Source of the DNA: Thaumasiovibrio sp047250365
GTDB lineage: Bacteria > Pseudomonadota > Gammaproteobacteria > Enterobacterales > Vibrionaceae
NCBI RefSeq assembly: GCF_047250365.1
Contig: NZ_JBLBVL010000001.1
Location: 62,001-126,000, forward strand
Direction: 5' to 3'
Length of the DNA: 64,000 nt
Below are positions 17,140 to 26,399 of this stretch, piece by piece. A program made the translations under genes and the position numbers. The notes under the pieces were generated by a model. The model worked only from the letters and a program-made list of their open reading frames with translations. It had not been told where the DNA came from and made no database searches. The first letter of the stretch is position 1; each line of letters starts with the position of its first letter.

Positions 17140-17763
17140 TTAAACACTCGGCCAAATCACTTCTGGCCACAGTTTGTTGTTCTCATCTCGATAAACTGAA
17201 ATCGTCACGCGAGAGCCATAAGCGATATTAAGCCTTTGTAAATACGCGCCATTTCTAGGCATATCCAGTATCTGCCGTAAAACTTGCTTAATCACGCCAC
17301 CATGTGTGACCAATAATACGGTTTTGCCTTGATGAACATCGAGAAGGCACTGCCAGGCTTCTGAAATACGCTGATCAAAATCGTGCAAACTCTCCCCATT
17401 CGGTGGCGTGGTTTGCCAAGGGTTTTCCCAAAACGCCATCAAACGCTGTTGATCGCTCTCCCACACCGCTTGCTTTTCTTTGCCATCCCACGCACCAAAG
17501 TTCAGCTCCTGAAAGCCTGAATCTTGGATCAATTCAACCCCGTGGTCTGAAGCAAATTCCTGTGCAAAATGGCGACAGCGCACTCTCGGAGAGGTAATAA
17601 CAGTGTCAACTGAATCCAATTCCGCAACCGCATTTTGCATCTGCTGCATCCCCTGCTCGGTTAGTGCAAACTCTGTGCGTCCACGAAAACAGTGCTCCCC
17701 CTCTGGCAAGCCATGTCGTAACATTTCAATGCGCGTGACGAGTGAAATTGGCTTATTGGTCAT
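17140..17763 (-). CDS. cobC: CobC-like alpha-ribazole phosphatase
   Basis: This histidine phosphatase has the catalytic RHGLPEG motif (residues 16-22), a FGAWDGK segment with a conserved acidic residue upstream, and a second catalytic histidine in VTHGGVIKQVL. CobC removes the phosphate from alpha-ribazole phosphate or adenosylcobalamin 5'-phosphate. Its start overlaps the stop of the next histidine phosphatase by 4 bp, so the pair is coupled. Confidence 0.85.
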   Translation of the reverse strand: MTNKPISLVTRIEMLRHGLPEGEHCFRGRTEFALTEQGMQQMQNAVAELDSVDTVITSPRVRCRHFAQEFASDHGVELIQDSGFQELNFGAWDGKEKQAVWESDQQRLMAFWENPWQTTPPNGESLHDFDQRISEAWQCLLDVHQGKTVLLVTHGGVIKQVLRQILDMPRNGAYLQRLNIAYGSRVTISVYRDENNKLWPEVIWPSV

Positions 17764-18446
17764 TGCGTTACTCTCTTGTTAGCATCAACAATATTGGAAA
17801 AGTCATGCACAATAGGGGTCGAGTTTCGTTCAATACCTTTACCAACATGCCAAGAAGGAGTCCCTGCTAATAGGTTTTGGCAGGCTCTGATCCACTCACC
17901 ATGAGAGATCACCACAATATCCCTATCTAATTTCCCTGTGCACACATCATCTAAAAAACTGAGGATTCTATCTTCAAACACCTGTTCTAACTCCACACCA
18001 AAACGCCCCCCGAGTGGCTGAAGATAACGCTGGTGATAGGCCCGCCATAGCGCCGAGGAGCCTTCATGGCTATATTGGTCTACACCATCCAATACCGCTC
18101 GGATCTCGCTAATCTTGCCCTCTGCTATCGCCTTACCTTCTACACCCTTTTCTTCTTCAATTACGTTGCCATCTTCAATTTCCTTGCCTTCCAAGACACC
18201 AAAGCCTCGCTCTCGCAAACGCTGATCTAGACGAAAACCGGTGAGATATCGCGTCGCGATAATTTCCGCGCTTTGGATAGCACGCCCAAGGTCACTACAT
18301 ATCACTATTGGGTTTGTGAGGGTTGGCAACGGCATGGTCATCAACTGCAGCTGCGCATATTGGGTCAGCTCGCTGTCTTGCCAGCCTTGTAAGCGCTGCT
18401 CTCGGTTCCATCGTGTTTGACCGTGGCGAATCAAAACCAGCTTCAC
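17760..18446 (-). CDS. Second histidine phosphatase of the B12 operon
   Basis: The catalytic LIRHGQTRWNREQRLQGWQD motif opens the protein and VISHGEW supplies the second histidine. Between them (about residues 84-116), after GFGVLEGK, lies a Glu/Lys/Gly-rich low-complexity insert (EIEDGNVIEEEKGVEGKAIA) that phosphoglycerate-mutase-like folds do not normally have. It overlaps cbiA by 4 bp. It may be a second CobC or a phosphatase for another intermediate; the sequence does not decide. Confidence 0.75.
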   Translation of the reverse strand: MKLVLIRHGQTRWNREQRLQGWQDSELTQYAQLQLMTMPLPTLTNPIVICSDLGRAIQSAEIIATRYLTGFRLDQRLRERGFGVLEGKEIEDGNVIEEEKGVEGKAIAEGKISEIRAVLDGVDQYSHEGSSALWRAYHQRYLQPLGGRFGVELEQVFEDRILSFLDDVCTGKLDRDIVVISHGEWIRACQNLLAGTPSWHVGKGIERNSTPIVHDFSNIVDANKRVTQ

Positions 18447-19792
18447 ACTGCGCCCTCAAGTAGCTTTTGATTTGGCGTGTCAACAAATGACACTTCTCCA
18501 CGAAATAGCCTTGATACAAGGCGTGGATTGGATGGAAAATACCAATGCACATACGACGCAACAACACTATTTCGCCCCCACACCGGATCCAACCGTTTTC
18601 CCCGTTGTGACTCTGGATAGCACACCTCGTTTTCTTGCGATTTCGTCGTCGAATAGTGGAAAGTATGCCCGCGGAGCGTTTGAGCAGGCACCAACTCTCC
18701 TTCAACAAGCCCTAACGCAGCCAAGCGTGACTGCATCACTGAATCTGCATTAAGCACACCACACATTTGCGCCTCGTTACCATCAACGTCAGTCAAAGTT
18801 CGATTGAGGTAAAGCATACCGCCACACTCCGCAATTACAGGTTTATCGCACTCTACATGATGACGAATTTGCTGCTTTAGTCTGTCATTTTTACTCAGCG
18901 CCTCGACATGAAGTTCTGGATAGCCACCAGGTAAATAAAGCGCATCACATTGAGGTAACTCGTCACCGTCAAGTGGTGAAAAGTAACGAAGTTGTGCCCC
19001 CATCTGTACTAACAAATCAATATTGGCTTGGTAGATAAAACTAAATGCTTGGTCTTTTGCGATAGCAATTTTGACATGACGTAAGCTTTGCACGGGTTCA
19101 AGTTCAGTGGCTACCGTTAACTCAAAGTTGACCATTGGAGGAAGCGCAATGTCGCCACTGTTGGCTATCAAACTTGCGGCATGATCCAGTCTCTCCTCAA
19201 TATCAGCGAGTTCTTGCGCCTGCACTAACCCAAGGTGACGCTCGGGCAGCGTCATCTGTAAATCCTTGGGCAAATATCCAAAATATTTAAGAGACGATGG
19301 TAACGAGGCTTTTAGCATTTCAGAGTGCCCTTCAGAGCCAACGCGATTGGCAAAGACACCATACATTTCAATATCTTGCCTAAAGCTTGCTAAACCGTGC
19401 GCTATCGCACCAAATGTTTGCGCCATTTTACCGGCATCGATCACGGCCAAGACGGGAATACCCAAAGCAGCAGCGATATCTGCACTGGAACACTTGCCAT
19501 CAAACATTCCCATTACGCCCTCAATTAAAATCAAGTCCGCTTCTTGAGCCGCTTGCCCCACTAACTGTTTGCAATGGCGCTCGCCACACATCCAAAAGTC
19601 GAGCTGATAAACGGGGTGTTTCGATGCTAACGCGAGGAAAGCCGGATCGATAAAATCTGGCCCTGTTTTAAACACACGGACCTTTTTACCCAAGTTGGTA
19701 AAATATCGGGCAATGGCAGCGACAATCGTCGTTTTTCCGCTCCCTGAACTCGGCGCGGCTACCACTAGTGCCGGACAGCTAACTCGCACCAT
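18443..19792 (-). CDS. cbiA: Cobyrinate a,c-diamide synthase CbiA
   Basis: The 449-residue amidotransferase has an N-terminal dethiobiotin-synthetase-like ATPase domain (AAPSSGSGKTTIVAAIARYF) and a C-terminal class I glutamine amidotransferase domain with the nucleophile block IAECGGMLYLNRTL. It converts cobyrinate to its a,c-diamide using glutamine and ATP. The length equals the family norm, and its start overlaps the cbiP stop region by one base. Confidence 0.95.
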   Translation of the reverse strand: MVRVSCPALVVAAPSSGSGKTTIVAAIARYFTNLGKKVRVFKTGPDFIDPAFLALASKHPVYQLDFWMCGERHCKQLVGQAAQEADLILIEGVMGMFDGKCSSADIAAALGIPVLAVIDAGKMAQTFGAIAHGLASFRQDIEMYGVFANRVGSEGHSEMLKASLPSSLKYFGYLPKDLQMTLPERHLGLVQAQELADIEERLDHAASLIANSGDIALPPMVNFELTVATELEPVQSLRHVKIAIAKDQAFSFIYQANIDLLVQMGAQLRYFSPLDGDELPQCDALYLPGGYPELHVEALSKNDRLKQQIRHHVECDKPVIAECGGMLYLNRTLTDVDGNEAQMCGVLNADSVMQSRLAALGLVEGELVPAQTLRGHTFHYSTTKSQENEVCYPESQRGKRLDPVWGRNSVVASYVHWYFPSNPRLVSRLFRGEVSFVDTPNQKLLEGAV

Positions 19793-21264
19793 TAAGCGGA
19801 CTCCTCAAGATCTGGCCATAATTTGTTAAGATCTAAGTGTGCTTCAAGCATGTCTGCGACACGGTCAATGCCCTCTTCTCGCAGCTGCGCAAAATCAACG
19901 CCTTGTGCTTGCTCCAAACCGGCCCATTTTAAAATTGCGCCACAAGCCTCGGTAGATTCAAAGATACCGTGCAAATAGGAGCCAAATACCTGATTATCAA
20001 ACCCTACTGCGCCATCAGCTCCAGTCTCTAGCTGTACTGGAGCCTGTTGCGACACGCCCTGTGTTACACCGGCATGAATTTCGTAGCCAAATACCTTTAC
20101 GCTCTCTTGCCCTGGCATGGTTAAATGGCCTTTGCTGTGCTTTAGCTGCTTACTACTGCGTAATTCAGTCGTTAGTGGTAAATAGCCAAGGCCTTTACTT
20201 TCACCACTCGGCCCTTCAATGCCGAGAGGATCGGCAATAAGTTCACCGAGCATCTGGTAACCACCACAAATGCCCATGATTTTGCCGCCTAAACGTAAGT
20301 GACGCTCAATCTGTTTATCCCAGCCTTGTTCACGAATAAACGCCAAATCACTACGGACACTTTTTGAACCTGGCAAAATGATTAAATCTGCTGCGGGTAA
20401 AGGTTGGTTTTTCTTGGCAAACACCAAGTCGACATTTGGGTGCATACGCAGGGGATCAAAATCGGTGTGATTACTGATACGCTGAACCACAGGCACAACG
20501 ACTTTAAGCTGCAGTTCATCACTATTTAACTGGCTCACATTGATGGCATCTTCTGCCTCAAGCATTAAACCATGCAAGTATGGCAGTACCCCTAGCACTG
20601 GCTTACCTGTTTTGTTCTCTAGCCATTCCAGCCCACTCTCCAGTAGCGCGACATCACCACGAAAACGGTTAATCACAAAACCCGCAACACGGTCTTGCTC
20701 TGACTGACTCAATAATGCCAAGGTGCCATATAGGTGAGCAAAAACACCACCGCGATCAATATCAGCGACGATAATCACTGGAATATCGACTTCTTCAGCA
20801 AAGCCCATGTTGGCAATATCATGATCACGCAGATTAATTTCAGCGGGACTACCCGCTCCTTCGATAATCACCGCTTGGTACTGCTGTTGCAAACGCTCAA
20901 ATGATTCCACTGCATACTTCATGACTTTTGGCTTGAATGCATGATAAGAGCGAGCATCCATATCTTGCAGTGCCTTTCCCTGTACAATCACCTGCGCACC
21001 AATATCGGTGTTGGGCTTGAGTAATATGGGGTTCATGTCTGTGGTGGGTTCAATGCCACAGGCAAAAGCTTGTACGGCTTGTGCTCGTCCTATTTCACCG
21101 CCATCTTTAGTCACTGCGCTATTCAGTGCCATATTTTGTGGTTTAAAGGGTGCAACGCTGATCCCTTTTCGAGCCAATACACGGCACAAACCCGCCGCTA
21201 AAACACTTTTACCTGCATCCGACGTGGTTCCTTGTACCATTAATGCCTTCAATGTTGAGTACAT
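19792..21264 (-). CDS. cbiP: Cobyric acid synthase CbiP (CobQ)
   Basis: The 490-residue enzyme starts MYSTLKALMVQGTTSDAGKS, an ATP-binding motif of the CobQ family. It has FKPQNMALNSAVT and the glutaminase block MGICGGYQMLGELIADPLGIE, with a C-terminal GSYLHGIFE. It amidates four side chains of the corrin ring. Full length, with no internal damage. Confidence 0.95.
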   Translation of the reverse strand: MYSTLKALMVQGTTSDAGKSVLAAGLCRVLARKGISVAPFKPQNMALNSAVTKDGGEIGRAQAVQAFACGIEPTTDMNPILLKPNTDIGAQVIVQGKALQDMDARSYHAFKPKVMKYAVESFERLQQQYQAVIIEGAGSPAEINLRDHDIANMGFAEEVDIPVIIVADIDRGGVFAHLYGTLALLSQSEQDRVAGFVINRFRGDVALLESGLEWLENKTGKPVLGVLPYLHGLMLEAEDAINVSQLNSDELQLKVVVPVVQRISNHTDFDPLRMHPNVDLVFAKKNQPLPAADLIILPGSKSVRSDLAFIREQGWDKQIERHLRLGGKIMGICGGYQMLGELIADPLGIEGPSGESKGLGYLPLTTELRSSKQLKHSKGHLTMPGQESVKVFGYEIHAGVTQGVSQQAPVQLETGADGAVGFDNQVFGSYLHGIFESTEACGAILKWAGLEQAQGVDFAQLREEGIDRVADMLEAHLDLNKLWPDLEESA

Positions 21265-21289
21265 CTTGTTCTCCTTATTGGCTCAACCC

Positions 21290-22372
21290 TTAGGCCAGAG
21301 CATCTGATGGTTGTGCCGGGCAAGCATTTGAAGCGTCTAGCGTTAGCGTATTATCACGCGTCTCGATCCAAGGAGAGACCGCTGCATCAAGGCAGTTAAT
21401 GATCTCTTGTTGCGACAGCCCGTGATTTTCCGCGAACGTTAAACAACCTCCGAGCCCACAGCCTTCTACGACATAGCCGCGTTCGTACATGCGTATCGCA
21501 TCAAATTTAGAAAGGGTGAAATCGGTTTTGTGCGTCAAGAGTGACGCGTAATGTGAGAGGTGCTTACCTACTAAGCACGCATCGTCTGATTCCATCACCC
21601 AACGTGTTGTTGCGATTTCTACGTGCTTATCACTGAGTTTCGATTGCATGGCTACAACGGCAGCAAACATCATCGCACCACCAGCAAGATTGAGTGATGC
21701 TATGTCACTACCGAGCAAACGACACACAGCACGTTGAACGGGATCGGAACATTCGAGATCGCCAACATATGCCTCAACATCACAGGCTTTACCTGCCGTT
21801 TTTGTCCATAGCTTTTCAAGTAATTGGGATTTTACCGCTAATTTTTTAGTGTCTTGAGTGCTTCCTGCAAACCACAACGCCGGCTCAATCCAGCGTCGCA
21901 GCCACAGCGTCGCAAACGTCGTACCACCAATGCCAGACTCGGCAATAATGTGTTCTTCGCCTGCCAGTTTTTGACGTTTTAACTCTGGCAGGAGGGAGTT
22001 GTCGATCAAGGTTGCTTCCTCGCCCACATTACAGTGGTGTGTGACCACCTCATCCACACCAGCATCAGTAAAATCGGGGCGACTATCAAGGCCAAGCTGG
22101 TAGCAATGTACGCGAATCTTAAAGCCTCTATCTTGCAGCGCACGAAATAGCCCATGTACAAGAATCGCTGGTGTCACCGAACCATTTCCCACGACCGGGG
22201 AGGGAAGATATTGCCCATTTAATCGCGTATTCGCCCTACCGCACACGATCAGTTCAGTATCTCGTGTTGGGTGCAGCTGCATTAAGCCCTCACCTGCACC
22301 GGCATCACTAATTTGATGCAGGTTTGCAACTGGGGCGACTGAATTTAAAGTGATGTAGTTTAGCCACGTCAT
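21290..22372 (-). CDS. Atypical CobT-like protein (archaeal/cyanobacterial type)
   Basis: The protein begins MTWLNYITLNSVAPVANLHQ; ATGA overlap with the cobU stop fixes the start at 22372. It resembles the divergent nicotinate-nucleotide-dependent phosphoribosyltransferase family (TIGR00303-like). Supporting segments are LIVCGRANTRLNGQYLP, VTPAILVHGLFRAL and an IAESGIGGTTFATLWL block like the GESIPGGTTTALAVL motif of that family. It lacks the canonical CobT blocks GDHGI and GEMGIGNTSSA, which are in the separate cobT at 35231-36265. The 360 residues match the family. Its reaction cannot be assigned confidently; activation of an alternative lower-ligand base is one option. Confidence 0.6.
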   Translation of the reverse strand: MTWLNYITLNSVAPVANLHQISDAGAGEGLMQLHPTRDTELIVCGRANTRLNGQYLPSPVVGNGSVTPAILVHGLFRALQDRGFKIRVHCYQLGLDSRPDFTDAGVDEVVTHHCNVGEEATLIDNSLLPELKRQKLAGEEHIIAESGIGGTTFATLWLRRWIEPALWFAGSTQDTKKLAVKSQLLEKLWTKTAGKACDVEAYVGDLECSDPVQRAVCRLLGSDIASLNLAGGAMMFAAVVAMQSKLSDKHVEIATTRWVMESDDACLVGKHLSHYASLLTHKTDFTLSKFDAIRMYERGYVVEGCGLGGCLTFAENHGLSQQEIINCLDAAVSPWIETRDNTLTLDASNACPAQPSDALA

Positions 22373-22908
22373 GATAGCTCTCCCTTCAGTCGCAATGGCA
22401 ATCCAGCGGTCACTAAAGTGACCTTTGACGCTTGTTTGGCGATGGCTTGATGCAACCAACCAGCCTCGTCCACAAATTGCCGCGTCTCTTTGCCCATTGG
22501 CACTACCCCACACCCCACTTCATTACTGACAAGCAACACCTGACCGGGCAATGAAGCCAACACATCAAGAAGCTCTTGCTTTATTTCTGTCCAGTCTCGT
22601 TCTGTCTGTCTAAACAGACTATTACTCAGCCACAATGTGAGGCAGTCGACTAAGATGCAATTGTTCTCCCGGCTATGCGCAGTGAGCGCTTTGGCAAGCT
22701 CAAATGGCTCTTCTATAACAGCCCAGTCATGCGGTCGCTGCGCTTGGTGCAACATGACTCGCTGCGCCATTTCGTCATCTCTCACCTCAGATGTCGCAAT
22801 ATAAACCACCGTTTTCCCAGATGACTTAGCGATCTGTTCCGCGTAACTGCTTTTTCCTGAGCGAGCACCGCCGAGTACCAGCTCAAGCGTATTTTGATTA
22901 GTACTCAC
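22369..22908 (-). CDS. cobU: Adenosylcobinamide kinase/guanylyltransferase CobU
   Basis: The P-loop LVLGGARSGKSSYAEQIA opens the 179-residue protein, with VYIATSEVRDDEMAQR and VSNEVGCGVVPMGKETRQF, both diagnostic of CobU. It phosphorylates adenosylcobinamide and attaches GMP. Its start overlaps the end of cobD by 11 bp and its stop overlaps the CobT-like start (ATGA). Confidence 0.95.
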   Translation of the reverse strand: MSTNQNTLELVLGGARSGKSSYAEQIAKSSGKTVVYIATSEVRDDEMAQRVMLHQAQRPHDWAVIEEPFELAKALTAHSRENNCILVDCLTLWLSNSLFRQTERDWTEIKQELLDVLASLPGQVLLVSNEVGCGVVPMGKETRQFVDEAGWLHQAIAKQASKVTLVTAGLPLRLKGELS

Positions 22909-23959
22909 ACGCCGCCTCCTGTGCTGGTTTTGCCCGTTGTGGTGCTATGTCTGATAACGCAGCTTCAAGCTTTTGCCACTGCCATTGAGCTTCTGGTAGG
23001 CCAAAACGCAGGGCATTTTTTTCATCGCACAATCGGCAATGAATGTGGGCTTCACACAGCTGGCGATAAATAGATGGTGCGTTATCTAGATAAACAGTAA
23101 TAAACAGGTCGGTTGACGCGGTTTCTGCATTAAGCGATTGTTCGAGAAGTAACGTCAAACGCGCCATATGCTTAGCGATTTTGTGGCGGGTATTAATTTG
23201 CCACTGCGTATCCTGAAGCGCACTTTTCACCACCCATCGAGATGGTCCAGCCACCGCCCAAGGACCCAACACTTCGCTAAGTTGATGTAAAAGAACATGA
23301 TCTGCAAAAACGAACCCTACGCGAGAACCTGCCAGACCAAAAAATTTTCCTACCGACCTCAAGACAATTAAGTGTTGTGGAAAGGTGTCCTTGTCCAATA
23401 ATGAGGCTTCGGGCGTGCAATCCATGAACGCTTCATCCACAACAAGGTAGCCTTGCTTCGTACTGAGTTGTGCGTGGATTTGTCTAAGTTGATCAACACG
23501 GTGTAGCTTTCCAGTGGGATTATTCGGGTTGATAACCACAACCACATCGCTCTGTTCTATCTGGGCTTGTGACGGTAAATCGTCATAAAAATCTACTCCC
23601 CACCGTTGACCGTTCAAAGCAAAACTCTGCCATGCATGTTGATGCTCTTTGTAACCAACTCGCGGCAGACAGACACGACCACAGTGGCCCAAAACCTGCG
23701 TGAGCAATTTGGGTAATTGCATAATGGCCGCTTGAGAACCCGCAACAGCCAGCGGCTCAACCGCCGTACCGTAATAACCTTGAGCTGCAGACTCTAATCC
23801 ATCGTTATCTTGAGGTAGACGATTCCATACATGTGTGGGAATAGCCGGGACTGGGTAAGTAAATGGGCTAACACCCGTAGAGAGATCTAACCATTGGTCA
23901 ATATTTCCACCATAAGTGGATATCGCTGCAAGTAAATTACCGCCGTGATGAATTCCCAT
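22898..23959 (-). CDS. cobD: Threonine-phosphate decarboxylase CobD
   Basis: This PLP enzyme makes (R)-1-amino-2-propanol phosphate, the linker between corrin and lower ligand. It has ISTYGGNIDQWLDLSTGVSP, VVVINPNNPTGKLH and the PLP-lysine segment LRSVGKFFGLAGSRVG, the aminotransferase class I/II pattern. The ATG at 23959, three bases after the cbiB stop, gives the 353-residue product MGIHHGGNLL; upstream codons overlap cbiB. Confidence 0.93.
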   Translation of the reverse strand: MGIHHGGNLLAAISTYGGNIDQWLDLSTGVSPFTYPVPAIPTHVWNRLPQDNDGLESAAQGYYGTAVEPLAVAGSQAAIMQLPKLLTQVLGHCGRVCLPRVGYKEHQHAWQSFALNGQRWGVDFYDDLPSQAQIEQSDVVVVINPNNPTGKLHRVDQLRQIHAQLSTKQGYLVVDEAFMDCTPEASLLDKDTFPQHLIVLRSVGKFFGLAGSRVGFVFADHVLLHQLSEVLGPWAVAGPSRWVVKSALQDTQWQINTRHKIAKHMARLTLLLEQSLNAETASTDLFITVYLDNAPSIYRQLCEAHIHCRLCDEKNALRFGLPEAQWQWQKLEAALSDIAPQRAKPAQEAACEY

Positions 23960-23961
23960 TC

Positions 23962-24987
23962 TCAACGCCCCATCAGTATGAAAAATAGCCCACTGGCGAT
24001 AAGCCAAATAATGCCAACAGCAATGCTACCGCGCGTCACCAAACAATTCGCTTGTACGATAACGTCTGCTTTAGCGACTTCCCCTCTCCCCATTGGCGCT
24101 TTGTCGTGCAATACATTGTGATAATAGGTCGGCCCACCAATTTGAATGCCCAACGCCCCTGCACCGGCTGTCATGACAACACCACCATTAGGGCTAGAGC
24201 ACTGTTTTGCTTGGGTTTGCCAGCAATGTATGGCGTTTTTGAACTGCCCTTGCAGGGCATACACGCAGGCGGTAATTCGGGCGGGCACCCAACCTAAAAC
24301 ATCATCTGTTTTGGCGCTAAAGAACCCAAAATGACGATATTTATCATTCTTGTAACCCCACATTGCATCAAGGGTATTGGCTAAGCGAAACATGACCGCC
24401 CCCGGCGCCCCCAAAACAACGAACCAAAACAGAGGCGCGAAAACGGCGTCGTTGCCATTCTCTAAAACCGACTCTATCGCCGACGATGCAATCTCGGCTT
24501 CGCCCATTTTGTCGGTATTACGACTGACAATCATGGATACCGCATAGCGTGCTTGGCTTATGTCGCCTTTGGACAGAGGCTGATAAATTCGCTCGGAATG
24601 TTCGACCAAACTGCGCCCACCCAGCGTGAAATACAAAATAAAGGTATTAACGATGAACGCGAGTAAGGCGGAGACCTCCGCTATCGCGAAAACGCCAAGA
24701 GCGACAAATATGGTTAATGGCACCACCGTTAATAGCCAAGCCACTAAACCCTGAATTTTCACGCGGCGAGCACTGTTTGAATGCCGTAAACTGTCTTGGC
24801 GAATTCGCTTTTCCACATATCGAACAAGTCGCCCGAAACCAACCAGCGGATGAAATCGCGCTGGCTCACCCAACACTTTGTCCAGCAAAACCGCTGCGAC
24901 AACAGAGAGAGCCCCTGCGATAAAATAATCACGCAATAGGTGGTTTGCATAAGAAAGGCTCAATTCACCAAGAAGCTCAATCAACAT
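23962..24987 (-). CDS. cbiB: Adenosylcobinamide-phosphate synthase CbiB
   Basis: The 341-residue polytopic membrane protein attaches aminopropanol phosphate to adenosylcobyric acid. Conserved segments are LDKVLGEPARFHPLVGFGRL, SMIVSRNTDKMGEAEIASSA and FRLANTLDAMWGYKNDKY. It overlaps the end of the cobA-like gene by 11 bp. Confidence 0.95.
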   Translation of the reverse strand: MLIELLGELSLSYANHLLRDYFIAGALSVVAAVLLDKVLGEPARFHPLVGFGRLVRYVEKRIRQDSLRHSNSARRVKIQGLVAWLLTVVPLTIFVALGVFAIAEVSALLAFIVNTFILYFTLGGRSLVEHSERIYQPLSKGDISQARYAVSMIVSRNTDKMGEAEIASSAIESVLENGNDAVFAPLFWFVVLGAPGAVMFRLANTLDAMWGYKNDKYRHFGFFSAKTDDVLGWVPARITACVYALQGQFKNAIHCWQTQAKQCSSPNGGVVMTAGAGALGIQIGGPTYYHNVLHDKAPMGRGEVAKADVIVQANCLVTRGSIAVGIIWLIASGLFFILMGR

Positions 24988-26386
24988 ACGCCCCCTTTTC
25001 TAAAGAGCCGACTAACTCACCCTGTAAAAACCACGGTGAGGATGTGTTTAGATCATTGATGTTATTGCGCATCGCCCACGTTTGCACATCTTGATTTAGA
25101 GCCACAAACTGTGTGTGTTGCAGCGCTGTTGGTTGCTGTTGCTTGACCGTGTCAAACAGTGCGGTATTGCTAACTAACACCCAGGCAATGTCTGGCAACG
25201 TAAAGCGAGGTAACGAAGCGCTATATTCTCCAATTACCAACATATCACGCTTGCCACCCGCAACATCGTGCTTACCACTGGCACTGTCGTGGTTAGCGCT
25301 AAAATCAGCACGTGCTGTAAGTATTTTCGCATTGTCATTAAGAGGTTCGCTTTGAATACCGACGTTACGCATCGCGTCCTTAACCATTGGATCAGCACTA
25401 CCAAGTGGCATCATGAAACGGCGAACATCGAAATTGTGTCTATCCAACGCATGCCACCACGCCTTAAAGGCCGCAAGATCATAGAAATTAAGCGCTGCTT
25501 CCTTGGTTAATTCATTTAGCGTGTTCAAATCGATGCTTGACTGCACATGTGAGGGGGAAATAGAAATGACCTCCGCACCTAAATCACGCAGAGCGGTGAG
25601 ATGTTCATAATCACCACAGACGAGAACCTTACTGCCTGACAAGGGCAAATGTTTGCGCCAATCAAAATCATTGGCTTGTGTCACTACCTCACCAGCAATG
25701 ACCAAAGCTGGGCCAATATACCCGCGCTGCTCCACAATACCTGCAATGGTGTTTACCGTGCCGGCAATGCATTGATGATTAGCACTGGTCGCCGAACTGA
25801 TCACGGCAATGGGTAGATCGGGGCTAACTCCGCTGTCCATCATGTACTGGGTATGCTCAGCCAGTTTTTTGGCTCCCATATACAGCACTAAAGTGCCGCT
25901 TTTATTGCCATTGCTCACCCAATCTTCGAGCGCATGGGTATTACGGTGACCACTGACAAAGGTAACACTAGAGGCAACACCCGCACTCGTCAGCGGGAAA
26001 CCGGAATAAGAAGCCGCACCTAATGCTGCGGTAATTCCTGGCACGATTTCATAGGCGATGCCTAGCTGATTTAAATCACGGCACTCTTCTGTCGTGCGAC
26101 CAAAAATACAAGGGTCTCCAGCTTTCAAACGCGCAACGCGTTTACCCGCTAACGCAAAATCAAGCACCTCTGGGTGCATGCCATAATCAATATGTGTTCC
26201 TTGATAGCCTAAATAACCCACTTCATGCAGTGCCACTGACTCTGGCACTATCGCTAAAATTGCCGCACTCACCAGTTTGTCATAACAAACAACATCACAT
26301 TCGCTCAACAGCTGCTTAGCGCGACAGGTCAATAAGCCTGGGTCGCCAGGACCTGCGCCTATCAAATACACCTTTCCTTGGTTCAT
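24977..26386 (-). CDS. Uroporphyrinogen-III C-methyltransferase CobA fused to a degenerate HemD-like domain
   Basis: Residues 1-240 are a classical SUMT: VYLIGAGPGDPGLLTCRAKQ, LKAGDPCIFGRTTEE, VPGITAALGAASYSGFPLT. This enzyme methylates uroporphyrinogen III at C2 and C7 to give precorrin-2, the branch point to B12. The remaining ~225 residues resemble a uroporphyrinogen-III synthase (HemD) fold only weakly (SKVLVCGDYEHLTALRDLGA) and include a low-complexity stretch FSANHDSASGKHDVAGGKRD. An AAAGGAGGAGAG ribosome site precedes the ATG at 26386; the frame is open further upstream into cbiF but that extension is not supported. Confidence 0.88.
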   Translation of the reverse strand: MNQGKVYLIGAGPGDPGLLTCRAKQLLSECDVVCYDKLVSAAILAIVPESVALHEVGYLGYQGTHIDYGMHPEVLDFALAGKRVARLKAGDPCIFGRTTEECRDLNQLGIAYEIVPGITAALGAASYSGFPLTSAGVASSVTFVSGHRNTHALEDWVSNGNKSGTLVLYMGAKKLAEHTQYMMDSGVSPDLPIAVISSATSANHQCIAGTVNTIAGIVEQRGYIGPALVIAGEVVTQANDFDWRKHLPLSGSKVLVCGDYEHLTALRDLGAEVISISPSHVQSSIDLNTLNELTKEAALNFYDLAAFKAWWHALDRHNFDVRRFMMPLGSADPMVKDAMRNVGIQSEPLNDNAKILTARADFSANHDSASGKHDVAGGKRDMLVIGEYSASLPRFTLPDIAWVLVSNTALFDTVKQQQPTALQHTQFVALNQDVQTWAMRNNINDLNTSSPWFLQGELVGSLEKGAYVD

Positions 26387-26399
26387 CGTCTCTCCTCCT

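Noticed and set aside
22373..22513. 47-residue upstream extension of the CobT-like protein
   Set aside because: It lies entirely within cobU; the ATGA overlap gives a natural coupled start.
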